This document shows positions 9,130-20,300 of a stretch of 64,000 nt of DNA, piece after piece. Positions within the stretch are counted from its first letter, which is position 1. Each line of letters starts with the position of its first letter. The notes under the pieces were generated by a model. The model did not search any database and was not told where the DNA came from. It worked only from the letters and a program-made list of their open reading frames with translations. The stretch spans positions 248,001 to 312,000 of the forward strand of contig CAUJLY010000001.1 of the NCBI GenBank assembly GCA_963281155.1, in the 5' to 3' direction. The DNA is from Rhabditophanes sp. KR3021 (lineage: Eukaryota > Nematoda > Chromadorea > Rhabditida > Alloionematidae). Made by a program: the position numbers and the translations under genes.

Positions 9130-11721
9130 ATGAGTGTCGTAATTGATGTCAAGTCTAAATTAATAAGTTTCTTTTCAATCGCTAACTTAGATTCTATTCT
9201 AAACTCAATTAACAATAATGATTCCGACAAAGTATCAGATCAAATCATTGAAATAAATAAATTCATTGAACCTCTGTCTAATTTTTCCTTCATTGGAGTT
9301 GAAGAACGGAAGCAATTTGCTAAATTATTTCAAATTATCTTTGGAAAAGAAAATTTATTTGTGATTAAGGGTGAGTTGTTAAAAATAATACGCTGTTTAT
9401 CCAGGGATAAAGAAAATATAGAATTAATGTATGAGGGATCTAATTGCAATTACATATTCGAGGCTGCATTTTTGTTGAATATCAAAGAAAACATTACCCG
9501 ACCAGATTTGGGAGAAAAAAGAAGTATTTTTATTGAGGCTCAGAAATGTCTTAATAATGGTTTGTTTAATTCGACTACAGTTTACAAAGCATTCGATGTA
9601 AAGGTGTTGAACAATATTTTGGCTAGATTAGAATATGGCATCAGTCTAGTTTCTAATGCCATTAGTAAATTCGAACCCAATAAAAATATTCCTTCCCTTT
9701 TACCAACAACTGAACAAACAGAGACATTTGCATACCTTGATATTTTAAGATTTTCTCATAATGCACATGAAATTTATAATAAAAGAGGATCTCCTGGCTT
9801 TGATACTGACACGATGGATTTGTGCGACGTTATTTACTCAGACCTCAAGCTCGTATTTCTTGTGTCTGCTCTTCAAACACAACGTGACTCGGACTTACTT
9901 ATGTTTAAAGATTGTGAAGTGTTTGACAAAATTGAAACAATTACCACAATTGTATCCAATAAGTATTTCCATGAATCAGACATCTGGGATGCTAAATTTG
10001 AAAATACAATGTGGGGGCAAGTTATGAAAATATTGTTTAATATTTGCATTCCCATCTTAGGCAAGAAAGATGATGTAAGTTAAATTATATTTGTATGTAT
10101 TAATAATTATTGTTGTAGAATGACATTTCCAAGCACTGTTTGTATTTCTTAACATGTGCTGTCAACATAATAAAGTCATCTTATACTAATGAACAAAGAA
10201 ATGAGCAGGATGCCATTAATTTCCTCACTCATTTTCCTAATCAGATTGGTTTGGTTGTTGAGAAGTGGGATGTTTTGAATGAAGAAGAAAATTGTGAAAA
10301 TCGTAAGAAAGTTCATTTTTGGCAGGGATATGATATTGGAGTTCCTTGTGAAATATTAAAATTATGCGATTATATGATTCCAAAAAGTGGCGAGTCTTTC
10401 CAGAAAAGTAGTTACGAAGAAACTCTCAAAGTCAATATGCCCATCCTAAGTCAAATTTGCCGGAACAATAAAATGGCTAGGCGTTATTGTAGAGAAAGAG
10501 TTTTGCCTCCATTGACAGCTAAAGATGTCCGATCTAAACCTGGAGTTGGAAATGATTTAAGAAACAAGTTCATTCGAGTCATTGAACAACAGAAAGTAAG
10601 TGGATATGAAACTGTGATGGAATATCTTTATGTACTATGCAAGCAATCTGTTCCCCGTTTAATTAAATATACTGGATTTGGCAATTGTGCAGGTGAGAAT
10701 ATATTTTATTAAGTTTAAACTAGTTAAACGAGGCATCAAAGTATTTATTAAAATAACCTATCAGTACTCATCTTCACTCGGAACATCTTTTCGGCCAAGA
10801 GATCAGCCACTGCATATACATTCCCACAATTCAGAAGGTAGACGTCATTCATTAAGCATTTGCTGTGATCACTTAACATTTTCCCCCAATTTTTAGAGGG
10901 GACTGGAAGCTTGAGATTTTTTAGAATCTCAGCCATTTCCTTAGTAGTCACTAGAAGTTTAAGATGCAGTCTTTCGGCTTTATGGTTTATGATCTTGTCC
11001 ATTCTAGACTCTTTTATGTTGAACGCATCACAACAGACATCGACACTTTCCCAACGATAGGTGCTTCTTTTACAGTGGCTTCTACGATAACTGCCTCATT
11101 TCAATAAGCAAAGCCATTTCCTCCTTGTTTCTTTTGAGAGTTTTCTTGACATCGTTGTTGACACCGCTTTTCTCCATAATTAACCCCAGTTGAGTGAGTG
11201 GACAACTAAAATAAAGAGACAGCAATTAGTAAAGGATATATGTTAAGTAACAATACATCAAAACAGCTACAAATTTAAAAGTAACTAATATTCAAAAAGA
11301 AACCTTTGGTAAATATGTAGTTTTCTTAAAATTTACTTTTGTACTAAAAAACATTATTTAATAAAAAAGTTATCCAGGATTATTGGCAAATATGGGATTA
11401 TTAGGCAGTATTAACCAAGAAAAAAAAGAAAGTGACTCGGAAGACTCAGAAACTGAAGACTACCAAAAAGTTGTTCCTCAAGTAAATCCAGTCACTGGGT
11501 ATATTGATGATTTAAACCAAAAGATGAAAAATCTTGCAAATATGTCGGATGAACAAAAAGAGTATGAAGCCAATAAATTAGTTAATGCAATTGACAAATT
11601 AATGGACTTAGGAGTTATGTCTCCCACTGTTATTGGCGAGGATGGCAAACCTCGAGCAGCAAAGCATGTTATGGAAATGCTCAAACATGTTAAAGACAAG
11701 GAAGAAAGTGATAGTGAATAA
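9130..11721 (+). CDS. ric-8: RIC-8 / synembryn, G-alpha chaperone and exchange factor
   Basis: Three exons (9130-10074, 10119-10692, 11378-11721) give about 620 aa. RIC-8 is an armadillo/HEAT-like cytosolic protein that folds nascent G-alpha subunits and stimulates nucleotide exchange; in C. elegans it acts in synaptic Gq signalling and spindle positioning. Diagnostic segments are LLKIIRCLSRDKENIE, FLYVLCK-type EYLYVLCKQSVPRLIKYTGFGN, and the C-terminal GLLANMGLLGSINQ followed by SDSEDSETEDYQ, NPVTGYIDDL and MSDEQKEYEANKLV. The acidic Ser/Thr cluster matches the CK2-phosphorylated site known in vertebrate Ric-8A. The first intron is 44 nt; the second is 685 nt, very long for this genome, and holds an opposite-strand open frame. 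AATAAA overlaps the stop codon. Confidence 0.95.
10748..11177 (-). CDS. Candidate gene nested antisense in the ric-8 intron
   Basis: On the minus strand, a 13-nt first exon (11165-11177, MEKSG) joined over a 70-nt intron to 10748-11094 gives 119 aa in frame; the join is supported by phase and splice dinucleotides only. The long part contains STYRWESVDVCCDAF, AERLHLKLLVTTKEMAEIL and LKLPVPSKNWGKML. The alternative unspliced reading from the same ATG gives 31 aa (VNNDVKKTLKRNKEEMALLI) and then a stop, so a frameshifted gene is also possible. A TATTTTAG acceptor lies 30 nt upstream of the ATG, as for trans-spliced genes. No known family is recognised. Either a real nested gene or a decaying insertion explains why this ric-8 intron is so long. 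Confidence 0.45.
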
Positions 11722-11749
11722 ATAAAATGATCTCCTTTTATTGCAACTT

Positions 11750-13812
11750 TTAAGTAAATGTTTCATAACCTGCTATATTTTTCTTCGCAATTAATGTTTT
11801 CCTTGATAAACACCCAATGAATATTAATAAAACAATTCCTATAATGGTCATTGCTGTAATTCCTATTGAGTTGGGTGAGTTACTCATTGGAATTGTTTGA
11901 GTTGTGGCACTACTTTTTAAAGCTAGAAATGCTTTTCCTTCATAAAATTCACGGCCATACGTAATTAAAGGAAACTCTACTTCTCCGTTCCCTGTCATAA
12001 TTTGTATTTGTGCCTTGACAATACGCTCTTCATCTAAATTGTCAGTAAATCCCCCTGTGACATTCATTAATAATTTATTAAAGTATTCATCAGTATCCTT
12101 GTGGTAATTCATCTTCATTCCCGCCATTGAATAATTTGCATCGAAATCTATCAAAAAGTAATTGTTCGTAATTGGATTGTACTTATCAAATTTGGCATTG
12201 ACAGTGGTCGGATTTCCTGTTTTGATGAAGTTTACAAATAATTCCGAAACAATGTCCCTCACTTTGTAATCTTTTTCCATAAATACTCCCTTATGGTTGC
12301 CAGTTATGTACGGCAATTCTTCTGAGTGCAGTGGCCTTAATTCCTTCGGAATCATTTCCCCATACGTGTCAAAAGCACCCATCACATATTGATACTCAAA
12401 ACTATACACGTAAACTGAAGCATTACTAATAACAGCTGAACGAGCATCTCTTAAAAGAGTTGAAAAGTAATTGAGTTCATTGATAATTTGTTGAGCTTGT
12501 AAATGATCTGATGAGTACCGCTTGATGCATTCATTTAAAGCATTTGTTTGGTTTTTGTAATTTCTGAATGATACAGCATAGTTGCACAGATCATTTAGTC
12601 TTTCCGGAATAACTCTTTTAAATTTATCTAATAAAGTTGGGTTAGATGACAAATCTTCCATTTTAGTAGTTCCGATCATTAATGGTACGTTGGGAAATTG
12701 CTGTCTTATAACATCCAGACTCTTACCAAATAAAGCTTCTGGTCCATAATCCAAAATCGGACCATTAATTCTCAATCCGAATTTTTCAGCTTGATATTGC
12801 AGACCAACCAACTTAACTCCATCTAACTTTTTCAAGCATCCAATAACATCCTCAACTTCCTTTAATGAATCCCAATTAGTATCAATAAATGCACAGCCAC
12901 CTTCTCCTGCTATAACACGACTAATATTTTGATTGTTATTAACAAAAGTAGATTGCAAAAGATTTCCTGACATCAAAATCGCATTGCTAAATAGACCCTT
13001 GGCTTTTTCAGACAAATATACAGAACTGGCACATATTGCTCCGGATGAGTGTCCTTGTAAGGTTACTTTTGCCGGATCACCACCAAAAGTCCTAATTTCT
13101 TTTTTTATAAATTTTAAAGCTGCTATAATATCGAACATTCCCTGATTTTTTGGAATCGATAAATCGAGTTTGTAATTCAAGTTAAGAAAACCAAAGATTC
13201 CATATCTAAAGTTTAAAGAAATGAAAATGACATCACGTCCATTGCTTGCAAAGTTTTCAATCAATGTTGCTTCCTAAAAATATAAAGCAAACTCTTTTGC
13301 AATTCAATCATTACCTCATTCAATTGGGGCGATGTAAATGTAAAAGCTCCTCCATGAATAAACAAAACGGTAGGACAAGATCCTTTAGTCAAACAATTAG
13401 GAGATACATATATATTTAGGTTCAAGCAATCTTCATCCATTCTACCATAATAAGGATCGTGTTTAGATTGTGTAGAATTCCATAGACAAACATTACCATA
13501 CGATGTTGCGTCTCTTATTCCCTGCCATGGCAAAGGTTGCTGTGGCATTTCGAATCTCAATGAATTAATCGGAGCAGCAGCATAAGGAACATTTTGGAAT
13601 ATGTAACCGTACTTTCCTGAATCAGTTAATGCCGATTTTTTACCTCGAATCAAGCCAGTACTATTAACGACAATCAAAATATATCACTTGAATTGATTTT
13701 AAACATACGACAATTTTCTAACCGCCAAATAATCATCCACTTTGCCATCAATATCTTGGCTTGTACCAAAATACAAACTAAATGATAAAACAAGAAACAG
13801 GATTCGTTTCAT
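11750..13812 (-). CDS. Type-B carboxylesterase with C-terminal membrane anchor
   Basis: Three exons on the minus strand (13709-13812, 13315-13660, 11750-13273; introns of 48 and 41 nt) encode about 657 aa. A signal peptide (MKRILFLVLSFSLYFG) leads into an alpha/beta-hydrolase domain with the oxyanion region FIHGGAF, the DEDCLNLNIYV signature, nucleophile elbow GHSSG (Ser226; usually GESAG), probable acid Glu356 in TTKMEDLSS and His466 in LHSEELPY. The C-terminus has a hydrophobic stretch (ITAMTIIGIVLLIFIGC) and a short basic tail, so it is likely type I membrane-bound with its catalytic domain outside. It resembles nematode gut esterases and cholinesterase relatives; the substrate is not predictable. 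Its 3' end faces ric-8 with only 28 bp between stop codons. Confidence 0.9.
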
Positions 13813-14291
13813 TTAATTAAAATAAAATAGTTAACATTTGTTTTCCATTCCTTTTATTTAGTATCGGAGGTTTGATCAAAATGATAAGAGTGTAAGTAGG
13901 AATTTAAAAATTATACACTTTCATTTGATTAGACCATTTTTGGAATTGCCTGATTAGATTTCGTTCATCGACTGTCAGTTGTATTTGTTATCGCAACACA
14001 ATTAATGCATATCTTTTTGTCTAACAAATTAAACCAATTTAATGTTTATCTCATAAATATATATCTTTTAGTAAGTGTTGTTATTAAAATATACAAAACT
14101 GATTACGTAGATTTGTTGTGCAAATATAGTTTGGTCGCAAAGGTGATTGAGTCATAAAATGACTTTTAATGAATTGCATATCGTTATCCCCGTATTTCTA
14201 TTGATTATAAATATGAGACTATTTCTATATAATATCAAGCATCCCTAATAATACATCCTTCATACCTATTCAAGCTAATTTTGGAATAAAT
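13813..14291. other. Intergenic region upstream of the esterase
   Basis: Contains the presumed esterase promoter on the minus strand. No element or open frame is recognised. Confidence 0.45.
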
Positions 14292-15082
14292 TTGTTGCCC
14301 AATTTATTCACACCTAACCCAGAACAAGGTCTTGGTTTGTGGATGTTAATTGACCCTGCCAATTCTACCCCTAACCATCCATCCAAACAATTATTGCGTG
14401 GTCATTGCGATGAAGCAAATTTACATAAATATTTCAACCAATTTTTAGTCAAATTAAGGGAGAAGAGTGGCATTCAACTAAAAGGTGCTAATAACATTTA
14501 TCTCAGACATGAGTTGACTGTCGATAAAGCTTTCACAGGTTTAATTACAAAATATTAGCAAAGACAATTTGGAACAATTAATGTGTCGGATTCACCCATT
14601 ATTAATAAATTTATTGAAGAAGCGACCGATGAGTTGGTTGAAGATATGATAAAACCAGAAGTCATTAACCTAACACGCAGTTGGTACTAATTAATGCTAT
14701 TATTTTAAAGCTAAATGACTTTGTCCTTTCCAACTCGAATCTACACAAGCCCTGCCAAATCACAAAAATTGAAATGAGGCATCAGAATAAAATGTCCTGT
14801 ACCCACAAAAAGATGATTATCAATTCCTTAATATGCACTACATTAACACCGAACTGTCAATGTTAATTGTATTGCCGAAAAATGATTTAAATGGCATAAT
14901 CAGTATATTTGATTATCCTCAACTTTTAATTTGTTTAGGTTTGATTGAAATGTAGATTTCAGGGGGATTTGAGCAGGACCACATCTTGAGATATCACAAC
15001 TCTTACAAGATTTAAAGGTCACCGCCCATTCATGTACTTCTTGATGGATGAAGACAAAATCCTGTTACCCGAGTTTGCTTAA
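14292..15082 (+). pseudogene. Serpin pseudogene
   Basis: Serpin segments occur in the right order but in shifting frames. 14292-14558 has HKYFNQFLVKLREKSGIQLK and GANNIYLRHELTVDKAF, ending at TAG 14556-14558. It continues with INKFIEEATDELVEDMIKP. A frameshift near 14680 leads to LVLINAII, the family's VLVNAIYFKG strand. Another shift leads to the ELSMLIVLPKND strand near 14850. The very C-terminus HRPFMYFLMDEDKIL appears near 15020. The region between the SM-L-I-LP strand and the C-terminus, which should hold the serpin core and the reactive-centre loop, is missing or unrecognisable. With stops, frameshifts and the lost reactive loop it cannot make an inhibitor. No intact copy is seen in the window. 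Confidence 0.85.
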
Positions 15083-15834
15083 CTTGTCCACCGCAAATTG
15101 TCAAAATGAACCAGTCCAATTGAATCTCTTCAAAAAAAGAATAATAGCTGAATGGTCTTTATTTGCCTGTAATGTTGACTTATTTTTGTTTTTAAGAAGC
15201 CTATGTCACATTTAATAAAAATAGATATCATACAATTAATGGCCATATTTATTTTTTAACTTCCAAAACATGTTTTTTAAAAAACATTCTTATCCATGTA
15301 TAATGTATGCATTCTTATAAGTTTAATTTATTAGAATTGTTATTGACAATCACAAATCAAACCCTCATAAATTATTGTTGGAAACATACCAACCATCTCA
15401 ACAATTATCCATTTCACTTTTTATTATTATTTTTAAGCTTATTTGCAGAAGGATAAGCTATGCCATTTTACGCCTTCTAAGATATAAAAAATTATATTAT
15501 CAGTTTCATCAATTCAGTAACTCTTAATAATTCTATTACATCAAATGACAAATACTTATCGAGCTTCCTTCTTTTACAACCAAAAATGTATAACGTTTTG
15601 ATAAGAGCTTACTAAAAAACATCAAAATAAGGAGATGATATTTTAAAATAAAGGTTCACAATATTTCCAGACAAAATGGGTGAACAAAAAATGTAGGCAC
15701 TTAAAAAAGATCATTTGAATAAAGTAAACAACATTAAATGTCAATTCAAAAGGTTGTTAAAGGATGATTCGATTTATTAATCACTTTTTACTATTTTAAT
15801 TTATTAATATATATTACAACATTGTATACAATAA
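15083..15834. other. Intergenic region
   Basis: Non-coding A+T-rich DNA between the serpin pseudogene and the 3' end of the amine receptor. Nothing was recognised. Confidence 0.5.
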
Positions 15835-17316
15835 TCACGTATTATTTTCACCCCCAGCCATGTAAGCATAATTTCTGGAAGATGTTCTAAATGATCTTTT
15901 TTGTTCTTCGCTTCCCGTTCCTTTATTTGCCCGGTGACACTTTAAAATTTGTAAGAAAGTTTGTCTGAATTTTTTGTTGAAGATGGTGTAGATGATTGGA
16001 TTGACAATGGATGAACAAAATCCTAGCCACAAGAACAAAACTCCTACCCAAGGCGGAGGTTCGCACAGAGATCCGCAAAAGCCTGCTAAAAAATTATTCA
16101 CAAAAAAGGGAGACCAACATATAAAAAAACAGCCAAATACTATTCGTAATACTTTTGAAGCTTTCACTTCCGACTCGACACTTGAGCTTCTTGGAAGTAA
16201 CGCATATCTTTTGATGAGATGACGACTTAGTGATCTGAAATATATTTAGTTATTACACATTTATATTGATATAGTATTTGATGATATTTATTTACATTAC
16301 ATTCATACATATTTACTAACCTCATTAACACGGCCGTTCGAAAGTCAGTCGTTGATCGGTGTGTATTGATATTCTCATTCGATTCATTTTCCATTAGGGG
16401 CTTCATTTCCCTCGAATCTTTGACACAATCGCACCTTTTTCCATCTTCTATTTTCTTTTTCTTTCTTTGAATAGTTCTCCTTAGTCCATTACCGTTCCTG
16501 CTACTTGTCTCAAAACTGGAGGAAAGTTTTTGATTTCCTAGCAGCCGTGTTGTCTTAAAATAAGCTAATAGCATCACCAGAAAAGGAATTAAAAAGATAA
16601 GCGTCGAACCATATACCATATAATATCTGTTTCTAATCAAACAAACAGAATCATAAAGTATATTGGAATGATCCCATAAAGACAGCACTATAATGGGAGA
16701 TGTGATGATCGCTGTTATAACCCATACTAACAGGATTTTGAGAAGAATCGTTGTTTTGGATCTGTTTCGAGCTGCTAATGGCTTCGAAATTCCTATGTAC
16801 CTGGAATGTAAGAAAAGCTATAACCATACAAACAAACAAATGCTTACCGGTCTATGCTGATCATTGTCATGTGTACTATTGATGCTGAACACAAATAAAC
16901 GTCTGCACCCATATAAGTAAGACAAAGCTCGAAATTCCAGTTCCAGGAGCCTAAACAAAACACCATTATTATGTAATTAATTTGTTATTATTTTGTTATC
17001 GTAAACAAAGAAATCCACTTAAATCAACTCATTACTATGGAAATCTTTTCTCTTATTGGAGTCGAATAAAAACGTTACGACCATCAAACTTACCATCTCT
17101 GACTTCAACAAAAATACTGAATGGCATCACAATTACACACACCAACAGGTCCGCTATTGCAAGTGAAAACAAAAAATAATTAGTAACATTGTGAAGTTTT
17201 GGATTAATTGAAATAGCTATGCAAACTAATATATTTCCAATCAAGCCACTCACACATAATAAAGGTAAAATAAATAGAGCTAGGATGTTGAGTTTAGGAT
17301 AAACGGTTAATACCAT
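15835..17316 (-). CDS. Biogenic amine GPCR, 5-HT2-like
   Basis: Four exons on the minus strand (17094-17316, 16848-16950, 16321-16800, 15835-16234; introns of 143, 47 and 86 nt) give 401 aa. Class A landmarks: TM1 GNILV, TM2 [12 protein letters not shown], Cys84 and Asp91 (positions 3.25 and 3.32; the Asp binds the amine), DRY at the end of TM3, TM5 [17 protein letters not shown]6 [16 protein letters not shown] and TM7 [16 protein letters not shown]. The [13 protein letters not shown] loop, the [13 protein letters not shown] second extracellular loop and [10 protein letters not shown] fit the 5-HT2/SER-1 type best; a dopamine- or tyramine-type receptor is the alternative. Only 10 residues precede TM1, and TTTTTAG sits immediately before the first Met, so an upstream exon may be missing or the mRNA may be trans-spliced there. 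Confidence 0.88.
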
Positions 17317-20300
17317 ACTAAAAATAGAATACTTATATTAATATAGATAAGTGTTGTTGTGCTTTTGTTTCCTTCTAAAATTAACTTGAAAGATACAACT
17401 TTTGTTATTATTATGAGACGACATCAAGCGCAACAGACAAGAAAATGGGCGCTTATTTGTTTGGAGGAGGAAGAGATGTTATGTTTGGATGTGAAAATTA
17501 TATTTGGTTAACTATTTTGATATCATTTAAAAGTTAATAGACTCGACCGGAGAAAGTCCGCTTTCAGATGTCACATCTATCTAAACACATCCTTTTAAAC
17601 TAATATACACCGATAGGGGCAAAATCTTTCACAGATTATTGTTAATCAAAAAGAAAGGCATAAAATGGAAAGGATTTTTTAATTTAAAAAGTTCTCCGTC
17701 AAACCAATTAAGCCTATAATCACATCTATATATGTACGTCTTTATCAAGCTCTTTTTTGGTAAAGAACAATTAAAAGGAAAATGTAGGAAGTTGATGTGA
17801 AAGTCTATAAGTGTGAAAGGTATGGAAAGATATATACAGGCTGGATTAAAGAAGAGTCTCATCGAAGCCATTTCGATTTTATATCATATTATTCAGGCTC
17901 TTGAAAGATGTGAATATCACAAATCATATAGATAGCTTTATCGCGCGACCTCTGTTCTCCTTTATATATACGTATACATATGAACTCTTTTTAATATTAT
18001 CAGAAGCACAATTTCAATCCACTTTGTTTACAATATAATACATACTTTTCTTAACTTTCTCCTAGATAAGCTCATAATTATTTACAAATTAAATATTGTA
18101 TTACAAAATAGCAATAACACCAAAGCGCATATTAAAAGGTTTATTTACACAAAATTATTATATTATTATGATTGTTATTTTTCGTTTATATTTTATTGTA
18201 ATAACCTTTAAACATTTTTTATTTTTTATATTCAAGTATGGTGTCTTTATTTTGAAATGAATATTTAAGACATATTGCATAAATATTACCCACAATTAGC
18301 CAGTTCTGGGAATAAGGTAGAAGCAACAAAAATAACAATTTATAATTAAAATTCACACCAATTTGGCTAACCCCACTAATATAGACTAAGAAGTGTGTGT
18401 TGAAGCTAATATCAGTTTCTGAGAATTTTGTGCGTTTGTTAGTAGAGAAGGTGATGATGATATAGATGATGATTGGGACCTCTCGTTTTCTACCTTTTTT
18501 CCTTCTATTTCTTTACAACTAAATATATTCAACTACATTCTTGTTCGACAAACGGAAGCTACGTCCTCAAACCAACTGAGTATAAAGAAAAATCGTAAAA
18601 CTTAAAACTAAAATGATAACTGAGGATGCAATTACAAGGATATGTATCTTTTTTGAGAAGGAAGTTTTGATACTCTTTTAATGTATCAAATAGAAACACT
18701 AAACTCATACTCTGTGTGGGTCAATGAATTTAGTACACTGCCCCCCACAACAACATTTTTGACAATAAAAGAAAAATAAATAAATAGTATGAATTTTTTG
18801 AATATTTTTATGTTGGAATAAATGAACGGCATGCCATCATTTTTTTATACACTCCTACAAAATTTATGTAGTATGACATATCATATCATCCATCCCACTT
18901 TGAGACACTATCCTTCCCCTAATTTATTTTTGATATTTATTTGATTGGACCTCATCAAAAGATTAAGGTTTAGGTCTATTAGGTTTATTTGAACAGATAA
19001 ATATCCTGCCCAATTCAACTAATTCAACTATATCAACTAATTCAACTAATTCAAGCAATTCAACTATATCAAGTAAATAATCTAACTATATCACATAATC
19101 CAACTCTCATTCATTCAATTTATTTGTTTCTTGCACTTGGTAAATAAAAAAATGATTTGAAAGTGCGGTCATGTCTATGCAAAAAGAAACAATCAAACCC
19201 ACAACAAATTCACTAAGTTGAGGATGTTTAGGCTAAATATAAAAAACCACATAAAATAGTGCTATCTTATCTAACAACAAGAAGCAAGTATCATTTGGGG
19301 TCCATTAAGTTGCCAAATGCGGGAACTCCAACAAACACCCCTTAAAAGATCCAATCATAAAAATAGACCATTTAACAATCCCACAAAATTAAACTCTCTC
19401 CCAACACAACTAAAAATCAACAAACGGAACTTCCTAAAAGCAAAAGCCATCTTAATAATATTTAATATTTTTTGATGTGATCTCAAAGTAATATAATAGC
19501 ACATTATTCAATCACATTTATGTTTATATATTTTTATCAGCTAACCTTCATATTGCTTTACCTTAACTGAGCACATAAAAAATGATATTAATATAAATTT
19601 TGATGGGTAAGTCATTTGTTGGGCGTTAAGCGTCTCAAGTAAATGATGTAATTATTTATAATTTTTTATAATTTTATATAATTTTATATCGTTTTTTGGG
19701 AACAAATATTAAAGTGGGCGCTTAAATGAAGACGTGTGAATAAAATCAGAATGATGATGTTCACAAAATGATCTCTTTTTACGCCATAACAAAAATAGGT
19801 ATTAACTTTAGTAGCAAAGTATTAAATTTTGCTTGCACTTACACATATACTCGCACCTGTGAACTTCTCAAAATACGGGAGGCCCAAAAAGCTCAGCATA
19901 AGTTACTTTCTGATATAACTCAAACATCTTATACCACAAATCATTCCTAAGGCGTTCCTCATTCCTATCTGCCACACCGGCTTCTCCACACATCTTCATC
20001 CTAATTGTTCAGCCTTGCCATATATTTGTAGGATTTTGTCTTAATATTTTAAACAACAACAATAATATAAATTCCATACCACCATTTCTTTTCTTCATTT
20101 TTTTAACAAATAAAGTACAAAAGAAGGGCAAAGGAGAGACAAATTTGATTTATGTTGGAGTTGATGAAATGTTAGGATTAAGATAATTATCACAAAAATA
20201 TGACACTATTTTCAAACTAAAGTAAATAAATAAATATTTAGGAGCAGTTTATTTTTAAGAAATGTTTCAAAAAACCATTATTATAAAAGGGCCATTTGTG

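Noticed and set aside
17629..17871. 80-codon minus-strand frame upstream of the amine receptor as a possible N-terminal exon
   Set aside because: No donor in frame with the TTTTTAG acceptor before TM1 was found, and no receptor-like N-terminus.
19012..19080. Short tandem array considered as a CRISPR-like structure
   Set aside because: The unit is 9 bp with no unique spacers, in a eukaryotic genome.
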